In this document: positions 1 to 5,766 of the stretch, in pieces
Layout of the letters: each line of letters starts with the position of its first letter
Position numbering within the stretch: the stretch's first letter is position 1
Origin: Firmicutes bacterium UBA7709
Lineage (GTDB): Bacteria > Bacillota_A > Clostridia > Peptostreptococcales > Anaerovoracaceae
Reading direction: 5' to 3'
DNA: 6,258 nucleotides
Assembly: GCA_002482405.1 (NCBI GenBank)
Contig: DLFX01000050.1
Span: 3,504-9,761 of the forward strand
Made by a program: the position numbers and the translations under genes
Notes under the pieces: generated by a model
What the model saw: only the letters and a program-made list of their open reading frames with translations
What the model was told of the DNA's origin: nothing
Database searches by the model: none

Positions 1-172
1 CACAGTCCTCACCGCCGATGATCCGCTGCTTTGCCAGCATCGTCACGTGGGCCTTGCTGGCCTGAATGCTGTATTTATATAAGATGTGGTCAAAGCTGAT
101 GGATTCGTTATAGTCTGCGGTATATTCCGTCATCTGCCTGTCAAACCGGCCGCCCCAAAGATTTTTTTTCAT
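1..172 (-). CDS. argH: Argininosuccinate lyase family protein, N-terminal 57 residues (runs off the window)
   Basis: The reverse strand encodes a protein whose start is typical of argininosuccinate lyase: LWGGRF at residues 5-10, then NESISFD at 22-28 and a helix containing AHVTML at 41-46. In ArgH these lie in the N-terminal substrate-binding part of a homotetrameric cytosolic enzyme of the aspartase/fumarase superfamily, which splits argininosuccinate into arginine and fumarate. The ATG at 172 is preceded by GGAGAGGA at good spacing. The usual D-I-x-G-S pattern of this helix reads S-I-Q-A-S here (Ser35 for Asp, Ala38 for Gly), so the protein is a diverged member and may use another N-substituted aspartate. 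It follows the permease by 57 bases without a terminator, suggesting co-transcription from the sigma-54 promoter at 1869-1883. The catalytic signature loop lies outside the window, so activity cannot be judged. The family call is strong; the exact substrate is uncertain. Confidence 0.83.
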   Translation of the reverse strand, partial: MKKNLWGGRFDRQMTEYTADYNESISFDHILYKYSIQASKAHVTMLAKQRIIGGEDC

Positions 173-229
173 ATTATCCTCTCCGTCATTCCAAATGATA
201 TGTTTATGGTCCCGAACAAAGCGATCATA

Positions 230-1810
230 TCAAGCCTTCTGCTTGTCGACCTCTTCAATTTCTCTCTCCAGCTCCTCAATATTTCCTTTTCTGCGCATAT
301 ACCATACTCCGTTCTTTACTGCCGCAAAGTAGAATACCAGCCCGACGATTCCTGCGATGATGGACATATAAGGCTCAGGAATGATGGCCTTTCCTCCAAA
401 GTTCCCCATGTAGGACATGCCCACATGAGCCAGGATGTAGGCCACGAAGTAAGCGCCGCCCAGCAGCTCTATCTTGCTGTCCTTGTTGACGAAATAGAGG
501 ATCAGATAGCCGATCAGCCCTATGACCAAACCTGTAATTGCCAGAGATATCTTGCTCCAGTTCGTCCAGTGAATGAGCAGGGTGGCAAAGACAAAAGCCG
601 CCGGCGCAAGGATGCTGCCAAGGGGAAGGCCATAATTTTTTGTCAGACCTACCTTTTGGAAAACTCCTACGCTAATACAGGCGGTGGCATACTTGAATAC
701 GCTGATGGACCCAACGATGGCTACAATTGCCGTCCAACTCTTCAACGGGAATAAGAACAGCAGGCCCATGACAAAGTTCAGACCCAGGGCCCTGACGGGT
801 ACGCCGAATCGCGGATTGATGACTTCAAAAAAAGATGGAAGAAAGCCGCTTTTAGCCATGGCGTACACGTGTCTGGAGGTTCCGCCGGTATAGGCAAGGG
901 CCGATCCGGAAGGTGAAATCATGGCGTCCGCAGTGATGAGCCAGGATAGCCAGACGAGATTTACCAAAACCGCCAGCTCCGCAAAGGGGGAATTGAATTG
1001 AACTCCGCCCCATCCATGCTCCAGCAGGGCGGGGGGTACCGATCCGATGAAAACGGCCTGAAGCAGTACGTACAGGAGCGTCGCCCCTCCCAAAGCGGTT
1101 ATCAGCGAGAGAGGGATGTTCCGCCTCGGGTTGATGGCTTCGCCGCTCATCATGATGACGTTGCCGAACCCCGTATAGGCGAAGAAGATACCGCTGGTCA
1201 GGATCGCGCCCAGGGATGCGCTCATGCCATAAGGCGCGAATCCATGACTCGTAAAGTTTTCCCCATGAAAGCCTGAAAGAAACAGCGCGATGATGGTCAG
1301 TATGGGAACGATGAATTTTATCGCCGTAATAAACGTGTTGGCCATAGCGAAGACCCGAACCCCAAAATAATTAATGATTACGAAAATCAACATCAGCGCA
1401 ACTGCAAATAATATCCCTTTTAACGTCAGCTGCCCCTTAGCCGCATCGTACAGCCCCGGCCAGAACCGGTTGGCGTACTGGGCGACTCCCGAGGATTCCA
1501 CCGGCGCGGTAGCGCAATAGCCAAACCAGATGGCATAGCTGGTCACAGTCCCCAGAAGCTTTCCGTTGGAATACAGCGGATAACGGGCCAAGCCTCCGGT
1601 CTCCGGTTTAACCATGCCCAATTCCGCATAGACAAGCGCGATGAGCATGATGGCGGCAGCGCCGATCACCCATGCAAGTATCGCTGAAGGTCCGGCCAGC
1701 TTTGCTGTTGCAGCCGGGCTGAAAAGCCAGGCTGAGCCTATGATTCCACCAAGTCCCAGAAAAGTAAGGTACCAAAACCCCATTTTCTTCTTTAAATATT
1801 GCTCTTGCAT
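230..1810 (-). CDS. APC-superfamily amino acid permease, AspP/YveA (aspartate:proton symporter)-like
   Basis: This 526-residue protein is very hydrophobic, with roughly 12 or more membrane segments from about residue 12 to 505 and a charged C-terminal tail (RRKGNIEELEREIEEVDKQ, 507-525). Segment 1 carries the glycine-rich substrate loop GLGGIIGSAWLF (19-30), a hallmark of amino acid/polyamine/organocation transporters. TGGLARYPLYSNG (71-83), GFAPYG (190-195) and GEAINPRRNIP (223-233) follow in the family's order. From memory this pattern matches Bacillus AspP/YveA, an aspartate-proton symporter of about 520 residues, more closely than generic APC permeases, so uptake of an acidic or aspartate-containing amino acid is inferred. 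The ATG at 1810 is supported by AAGGAGG at 1821-1827, 10 bases upstream. An exact -24/-12 promoter lies about 60-75 bases upstream, so expression probably needs RNA polymerase-sigma-54 and an activator. The downstream argH-like gene is likely in the same transcript. The family is confident; the substrate is an inference. Confidence 0.88.
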   Translation of the reverse strand: MQEQYLKKKMGFWYLTFLGLGGIIGSAWLFSPAATAKLAGPSAILAWVIGAAAIMLIALVYAELGMVKPETGGLARYPLYSNGKLLGTVTSYAIWFGYCATAPVESSGVAQYANRFWPGLYDAAKGQLTLKGILFAVALMLIFVIINYFGVRVFAMANTFITAIKFIVPILTIIALFLSGFHGENFTSHGFAPYGMSASLGAILTSGIFFAYTGFGNVIMMSGEAINPRRNIPLSLITALGGATLLYVLLQAVFIGSVPPALLEHGWGGVQFNSPFAELAVLVNLVWLSWLITADAMISPSGSALAYTGGTSRHVYAMAKSGFLPSFFEVINPRFGVPVRALGLNFVMGLLFLFPLKSWTAIVAIVGSISVFKYATACISVGVFQKVGLTKNYGLPLGSILAPAAFVFATLLIHWTNWSKISLAITGLVIGLIGYLILYFVNKDSKIELLGGAYFVAYILAHVGMSYMGNFGGKAIIPEPYMSIIAGIVGLVFYFAAVKNGVWYMRRKGNIEELEREIEEVDKQKA

Positions 1811-1868
1811 TTCGTTCTTTCCTCCTTTTCGATAGCCGAAATGGCTTTACTAAACTTAATTATTAAAC

Positions 1869-1883
1869 GCAAATTGTGTGCCA
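1869..1883 (-). promoter_or_regulatory. Sigma-54 (-24/-12) promoter of the permease/argH-like operon
   Basis: Read on the minus strand the bases are TGGCAC-ACAAT-TTGC, an exact match to the sigma-54 core consensus TGGCAC-N5-TTGC, with the invariant GG and GC at the required spacing. Transcription would start about 12 bases downstream, near 1857, giving a leader of about 47 bases before the permease ATG at 1810. Sigma-54 promoters require an AAA+ activator bound upstream. Such a gene lies immediately upstream, and a large dyad sits at the usual enhancer distance. Confidence 0.87.
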
Positions 1884-1940
1884 TCTCTTTATCAGCTTCT
1901 ATTCGTTGATTTTTACAGGTTTTTGGGTTTACTATACAAA

Positions 1941-1989
1941 AGCCAAAGGTATCAAAGGGATAATATATAACCCTTTGATACCTTTGGCT
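1941..1989. promoter_or_regulatory. Perfect 19-base inverted repeat: candidate activator binding site (enhancer) and/or terminator
   Basis: The left arm AGCCAAAGGTATCAAAGGG (1941-1959) and the right arm (1971-1989) are perfect reverse complements around an 11-base A/T spacer. Each arm holds two CAAAGG/CCTTTG units 9 bases apart: 1944-1949 and 1953-1958, then 1972-1977 and 1981-1986. The dyad lies about 84-132 bases upstream of the predicted sigma-54 start, where enhancer-binding proteins usually bind. It also lies 20 bases past the stop of the regulator gene and is followed on the minus strand by a short TTTTGTATA, so the same DNA could form a rho-independent terminator for that gene. The T-tract is weak, and the internal direct repeats favour a protein-binding role. 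Both roles may apply. Confidence 0.7.
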
Positions 1990-2009
1990 ATGGATTTTAT
2001 GCTGCCTTG

Positions 2010-3675
2010 CTATAATTCGCCGCCCTTTTCTCTCAGCAGGATCTGCTGCAGCGCACTTCGTCCTGCTTCTGTTATCTTGGTTCCGGCCCTTCCTTTCTTG
2101 ATCTCCACAAAGCCGTAGGACTCCAGCTTTAAAAGGATGCTCCGGATTTCCTGCTCCGACAGGTAAAGCCCCATTTCCGAAGCCATCTGCGACAGGCTTC
2201 TGCGGCCCATCCGTCTGTGGAGCCGATAGCTTTCGTCTAAGATCTTTAAAACAGCCAAGTGACCGTTTAAATCTCCTGTATTATGTTGAAATGCCTGAAC
2301 AGCCGAATCTGCACTAAATTCCTCGGATCTTTTCCACCCAGACTGCACGTTGATCTCCTCTATATTAAAAAAAGGAAGATCCGAAACCTCAATGATCTCT
2401 TTTCCGATATTGCTGAAGTACTCCACGTAATTCCGCAATTCTCTTACGTTTCCCGGCCAGCCGTACTGCTCCATAGCCTTCACGGCAGAGTCCGTCAGCA
2501 AGAAATCGGAATCGTACTCTTTCATAAACTTCTGCACCAAAATGGGGATATCCTCCGTTCTCTCCCTTAGAGGCGGTATGACAAGGGGTAAAACGCTGAT
2601 TCTGAAATACAGGTCCTTTCTGAACAGCCCTTGGTTTACCAGCTTTTTCAAATCCCTATTGGTCGCGCATATGATTCGCACGTTGACGTTGATGACGCTC
2701 TCCCCGCCGATGCGCATGACCGTCTTTTCCTGCAAAGTCCGCAGCAGCCTCGCCTGCAGCAGCAGCGGCATGTCCCCGATTTCATCCAGAAACAATGTTC
2801 CGTTGTGGGCCAATTCAAAGAGGCCCGTCCTGCCCTCCTTTTTGGCTCCTGTAAACGCTCCTCCCTCATAGCCGAAAAGTTCGCTTTCCAGAAGGCTTTC
2901 CGATAAAGCCGCGCAATTTACCGCGACAAATTGGTACTCCTGCCGCTTTGAAGCGTTGTGTATGCCCTGAGCGAACAGTTCCTTTCCCGTTCCGCTCTCA
3001 CTTGTGATTAAAATGGCCGAATCAGAGCCGGCCATTCTGCAAGCCATGTCTTTACACTGCTTTATGGCGGAGCTTTGTCCCAGAATATCATCAAAGGTGT
3101 ATTTTGCCAAAAGCCCCTTGTTTAACAGCTGAACTCTCAATTTGTGCTGTTTCTTTTCCGTTTCCGTAAACCGGTTGATGATGGCGATCGCCCCATATGA
3201 GCTGTTGGAATGCATAATGGGGTAGATAGACTCTTCCCATCTCAGCAGGCGTGATTGCCAGAGGAACATCCGGCAGGTCCGTCAGGCCGGGATATACCGG
3301 AATCAGGTTCAATTCCCTGCATCCCAATTGATAGATCAATGCGATGGTTTCCATGCACACTTTTATGTTCTTATTTACCAGCATGGCTTTTGTCCCCGCA
3401 GGCAATTTCTTTAGCAGACCCAGTCCTTCTTTTGTCAATGTATAGTTGGGGATGATGATTTCCGCATCATCCATCACGTGCTTTTTCACTTCCTCAAAGA
3501 CCGTCTGAGAGGAGATGATGATTAAGTCGGCATAAATTCCTGTTTCTAAGCTGCCGTCTTCCAGGCAGTAAATTTTCGTCTCGATATATGGTCCAAATAG
3601 CTTTTCTATCAGCGACTCCAGAAATTTCGCCGTATCTAATTGATAAGAGATGATAGACATTCGCTGTTTATGCAT
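2010..3675 (-). pseudogene. Sigma-54-dependent transcriptional activator, frame-disrupted near 3240
   Basis: The gene lies in two frames. The first starts at ATG 3675 (AAGGAG just upstream) and gives about 146 residues of an alternating beta/alpha sensory domain ending in ITPAEM (3238-3255), which I do not recognise precisely. The second frame, needing a +1 shift, continues to TAG/TGA-side end 2010. It starts with the tail of a PAS domain (PIMHSNSSYGAIAIIN, then FTETEKK) and continues into a sigma-54 AAA+ domain with Walker A SESGTGKE (2979-3002), GAFTGA (2844-2861), Walker B FLDEIGD, arginine-finger region FRKDLYFRISV and WPGNVREL. The C-terminus resembles a winged helix (RSLSQMASEMG to ITEAGRSALQQ) rather than the usual Fis-type helix-turn-helix. 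A normal sensor/PAS/AAA+ protein would have a fuller PAS domain between the two parts, so I infer an internal deletion with frame loss, or less likely a sequencing error plus a short variant. The AAA+ part is intact and might be made from ATG 3269, which lacks a good ribosome binding site. Its probable target is the permease promoter. Confidence 0.8.
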
Positions 3676-3706
3676 CGCCGTCTCCTTCCATTCGCTTTTC
3701 ATGCTA

Positions 3707-3735
3707 ATTCTATGGTAAGGGAAATACGCTGTCAA
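3707..3735 (-). promoter_or_regulatory. Sigma-A type promoter of the regulator gene
   Basis: On the minus strand there is TTGACA (3735-3730), a 17-base spacer and TAGAAT (3712-3707). The -35 box is perfect and the -10 box matches 5 of 6. The expected start near 3700 leaves a leader of about 25 bases before the ATG at 3675, which contains the AAGGAG ribosome binding site. This supports 3675 as the original start of the regulator. Confidence 0.75.
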
Positions 3736-3744
3736 GGCTTTGAT

Positions 3745-3773
3745 TTGACACGGCAGCTTTATTTTGTTATGGT
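3745..3773 (+). promoter_or_regulatory. Probable original promoter of the flavodoxin-like gene, now cut off by the insertion sequence
   Basis: TTGACA (3745-3750), a 17-base spacer and TATGGT (3768-3773, 4 of 6) face the flavodoxin-like gene. The -35 box forms a dyad TGTCAA-N9-TTGACA with the -35 box of the divergent regulator promoter, so the two promoters are back-to-back. With the insertion sequence and one target copy removed, the leader would be about 80-85 bases. An alternative is TTGTTA (3764-3769), 16 bases, then TATATG (3786-3791). Confidence 0.45.
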
Positions 3774-3840
3774 TTTTGTTGGAGCTATATGGGAGCCGTA
3801 CAAGGATTTCATAAGCTTGACAAACATTTGACGAACAGAA

Positions 3841-3848
3841 AAAAGAAA
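3841..3848. repeat. Target site duplication, left copy (AAAAGAAA)
   Basis: These eight bases lie directly outside the left end of the insertion sequence and are identical to 5744-5751 outside the right end. The target is A-rich leader DNA of the flavodoxin-like gene. Confidence 0.88.
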
Positions 3849-3861
3849 GGTAGTGTAAAGT
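3849..3861 (+). repeat. Left terminal inverted repeat of the insertion sequence
   Basis: GGTAGTGTAAAGT matches the reverse complement of the right end (GGTAGTGTCAAGT) at 12 of 13 positions. It lies at the 3' side of the transposase gene. Confidence 0.85.
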
Positions 3862-3877
3862 AACGTATGAAAACCCC

Positions 3878-3895
3878 GAGCCTAAAAAACGGCTC
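3878..3895 (-). terminator. Possible weak terminator hairpin at the 3' side of the transposase unit
   Basis: On the minus strand GAGCC, an 8-base T-rich loop and GGCTC are followed by GGGGTTTTC. The stem is only five pairs and the T-run is short and displaced by four Gs, so termination is only a possibility. Its place just inside the left end would limit read-through into or out of the element. Confidence 0.3.
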
Positions 3896-3937
3896 ATTCA
3901 GAACCTTGAAAATTGCTAGATATAGTTTTTTGGCAGG

Positions 3938-4102
3938 CTGCCGCCGCCCTTGACGGCATGACAAAACAATGCTCCGGCATCTCTGCCGACGGCGAGGAAA
4001 CTCAGGAACAGAGATCACCTTAAGTTTCGCCGTCGATTCGAAGCATTTTAGCATTGTTTTGCCATGCCATCAAGGGGAAACCGGAACGAGTTCCGGCGGC
4101 TG
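3938..4102 (-). ncRNA. Large branched hairpin in the transposase 3' region: candidate structured RNA
   Basis: Bases 3947-3973 and 4050-4076 form a 27-base inverted repeat with only two mismatches. In a minus-strand transcript both mismatches become G-U pairs, whereas in a plus-strand transcript they are A-C clashes. Inside, CGACGGCGA (near 4029-4037) pairs with TCGCCGTCG (near 3987-3995), and ATCTCTG/CAGAGAT (4009-4015 with 3979-3985) can also pair. Outside, GCCGCCG (3940-3946) pairs with CGGCGGC (4094-4100), next to a small CCGGAAC-GA-GTTCCGG hairpin (4081-4096). It lies 25 bases past the transposase stop on the same strand. It could be a 3'-untranslated structure, a separate RNA, or the remnant of a small nested element. 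I do not recognise an Rfam family. Confidence 0.5.
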
Positions 4103-4126
4103 GGTCTGTGCCTCTGGCTCCGAAAT

Positions 4127-5593
4127 CTAGGAACAGGCATTTCGGGAAGCCTGCTGTTTCTGCAGTTCCAGGATGGTCTGCTGACCAAGAAAGAGTAGAA
4201 GCTGCCATTTACCTGGCATGTTGTCTGCACCTTTTAAGAGTTCTACCTCGTTGAGTGTTTTTTTATAAGCAGTCACTTTATGAGGTCTCAGAAAGTTATA
4301 GTAGGCAACCCAGAGTGACAGATTATAATTAGCCCCGTCATAGTTATCGTAGCCACAGGTAACGCGGTAAGAAGCCTTGAAAGTACGATTCAGACGTTCG
4401 ATCATCTGCTTGAAAGGACGAAATTCTTTGGACACCTCATCGTCATTGGTGAGTCCGATTACTTGGGTAATAGCAAACCGGAAAGCCTCGCCGAACTCCC
4501 GGAAGAACTGCTGGGCGGCAAGAGGATAGGCACTGTAACCGTCTGCAATAAAGCGAAAGTTTTTGGGCAGTTCCTTTAAGTGACGGAAAGCCATGCGCAT
4601 TGCCAGGATGCAGGGACCGACGCTGCGATTATCCGAAACCTGATAGCCGAGGATGGAACGGGACACCGCATCCATGATGAGCCAGATATAACCTTTGATG
4701 CCACGAACTTTGATGTAAGTCTCATCGGCAACCATGACACCACTTTGTGGGTATTCATAGTGATCGACAAAGAGTTTTATAACAACAGCTGCGGTCCGGG
4801 CATAGTTAGCAACCATCTGATGAGATATGCTGATACCGTAGAGGTCTTTCAAAGCCTGTGAAGTCTTACGAAGAGACAGACTTAGGTTTACATGAAGGGT
4901 GAGGCAGAGAGACAGGATATGGGCATCGTTTTTCCTGAATTTCAGGGATGAGGCGTTCTTTGGCAGGGTATCCAGACTCATCTGAAAGAAATTCATGGTG
5001 AACTCACGGTAGAGGTAGTGCAGCTTATACTCATTTTTCTGATAGCCTTTTAAGTCATCGACCGGTACGTTGGATTTATTGTGCAGATAATAAGGGCATT
5101 TGGGGTTAACACACTTGTGGATGGTAAAGTATTTACGGTCTTTCTTAGGAACAAGGGCATGGGAGCAGTAAGGGCATCGTAAGGTGTATTGCTTCGAGAA
5201 GCGGTTATCCTCCGGGCTGAATTTTGCATCGCAGACCTTACAGCAGATTTGTCCCTTAGAGCCATTGTTCTTATACAGATAAGGCATAGGGGCATTGCAG
5301 CGTGGGCATTTACAAGATTCGGGGATATCGCATTCAGAACGTCTCGTAACGGGTTTCAGCACTTTACCATAACGTTGCTTGTAGTATTCCAGAAGCCATT
5401 GATAATCAACGGTTTCGTAATGAATCACCTTGGGAAGAATATCGGTTTTGAATTTCTGATACTTAGGAGAATGGCTGTCATCAAAAGCCCACTGCTTTAA
5501 AGGAATATATTTAGCGATAAATAATAATAACCAGCAGATTTGTTTGTACTGGTATTGAATAATAGAGATTAAATAGTGAATAATTGTAACCAT
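4127..5593 (-). CDS. DDE transposase with two N-terminal zinc ribbons (IS6/IS240-like)
   Basis: From ATG 5593 the protein has 488 residues. After a hydrophobic N-terminus come two four-cysteine zinc ribbons: CPRC (96-99) with C118/C121, and CPYC (140-143) with C161/C166. A helix-turn-helix-like region SLRKTSQALKDLYGIS (about 241-256) should bind the element ends. The RNase H-fold catalytic domain shows VADETYIKV (D290), FIADGYSAY (D351) and QMIERLNRTFK (E399), a complete DDE triad, then YYNFLRPH near the end. The D-E spacing of 48 is longer than the about 34 usual in IS6, so family membership is approximate. AAAGGA about 11 bases upstream supports ATG 5593. An ATG at 5605 or a TTG at 5635 in the same frame would add 4 or 14 residues. 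The gene ends with TAG at 4127-4129 and looks intact. Confidence 0.87.
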   Translation of the reverse strand: MVTIIHYLISIIQYQYKQICWLLLFIAKYIPLKQWAFDDSHSPKYQKFKTDILPKVIHYETVDYQWLLEYYKQRYGKVLKPVTRRSECDIPESCKCPRCNAPMPYLYKNNGSKGQICCKVCDAKFSPEDNRFSKQYTLRCPYCSHALVPKKDRKYFTIHKCVNPKCPYYLHNKSNVPVDDLKGYQKNEYKLHYLYREFTMNFFQMSLDTLPKNASSLKFRKNDAHILSLCLTLHVNLSLSLRKTSQALKDLYGISISHQMVANYARTAAVVIKLFVDHYEYPQSGVMVADETYIKVRGIKGYIWLIMDAVSRSILGYQVSDNRSVGPCILAMRMAFRHLKELPKNFRFIADGYSAYPLAAQQFFREFGEAFRFAITQVIGLTNDDEVSKEFRPFKQMIERLNRTFKASYRVTCGYDNYDGANYNLSLWVAYYNFLRPHKVTAYKKTLNEVELLKGADNMPGKWQLLLFLGQQTILELQKQQASRNACS

Positions 5594-5723
5594 AAACAAT
5601 GACATCCTTTCGTAATTATTGTGTTGGATATTCAATTATTGACGAAAAAATAGGGGGTCATTGTTTTTTTGTGAAAAAAATGATGTAACCCTTGAAAATA
5701 AAGGTTTTGAAAGAAAAAACGGG

Positions 5724-5739
5724 GTGTCAGACTTGACAC
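5724..5739. repeat. Subterminal inverted repeat in the right end of the insertion sequence
   Basis: GTGTCA-GACT-TGACAC is a perfect six-base dyad overlapping the right terminal repeat. The left end keeps only the outer half, so the dyad is specific to the transposase-5' end. It may be an extra transposase contact or part of a promoter operator. Confidence 0.45.
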
Positions 5740-5743
5740 TACC
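5731..5743 (-). repeat. Right terminal inverted repeat of the insertion sequence
   Basis: Read from outside inward the end is GGTAGTGTCAAGT, 12/13 identical to the left end. On the plus strand it contains an outward-facing TTGACA (5733-5738). Confidence 0.85.
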
Positions 5744-5751
5744 AAAAGAAA
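5744..5751. repeat. Target site duplication, right copy (AAAAGAAA)
   Basis: Identical to 3841-3848. The next bases, GAGGG (5752-5756), are the ribosome binding site of the flavodoxin-like gene, so the insertion point lies directly upstream of the translation signals. Confidence 0.88.
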
Positions 5752-5766
5752 GAGGGAAGATCATCA

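Larger units (their letters stand above)
3849..5743 (-). mobile_element. Complete insertion sequence, 1895 bases, IS6/IS240-like DDE element
   Basis: Both ends are defined by inverted repeats beginning GGTAGTGT and by identical 8-base flanks (AAAAGAAA), the signature of one transposition event. Ends starting with GG, an 8-base target duplication and a single DDE transposase fit the IS6 family or a close relative. The length is unusually large for that family because the transposase has an N-terminal zinc-ribbon extension and because about 280 bases at the transposase 3' end are non-coding and highly structured. The copy appears intact: the transposase is open, the ends match and the target duplication is perfect. 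This suggests a fairly recent insertion. It separates the regulator/flavodoxin divergent promoter region from the flavodoxin-like gene. Confidence 0.9.

Noticed and set aside
86..1276. Several plus-strand open frames opposite the permease
   Set aside because: They lie opposite a strongly supported membrane-protein gene, show no recognisable motifs and lack ribosome binding sites. They are antisense shadows.
1893..1912. IHF-like AATCAA site between the dyad and the sigma-54 promoter
   Set aside because: The match to the IHF consensus is incomplete and Firmicutes generally lack IHF.
2283..2906. Open frames on both strands overlapping the AAA+ domain
   Set aside because: The AAA+ frame has all Walker, GAFTGA and WPGNVREL motifs; the others have low-complexity or arginine/cysteine-rich sequence typical of wrong-frame translation.
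3267..3269. ATG at 3269 as the true start of the sigma-54 activator
   Set aside because: No good Shine-Dalgarno sequence precedes it, and it cuts into the sensor region. A strong promoter and ribosome binding site point to 3675.
4020..4254. Small open frames on both strands around the IS left region
   Set aside because: They overlap the transposase 3' end and the inverted-repeat structure, have no family resemblance and no ribosome binding site.
5633..5635. TTG at 5635 as the transposase start
   Set aside because: No ribosome binding site lies before it; ATG 5593 has AAAGGA at workable spacing.
5733..5761. Hybrid outward promoter from the right IS end driving the flavodoxin-like gene
   Set aside because: TTGACA at 5733-5738 is a perfect -35 box, but the position 17 bases on reads GAAGAT, a poor -10 that overlaps the ribosome binding site, and transcription would start at or within the ATG.
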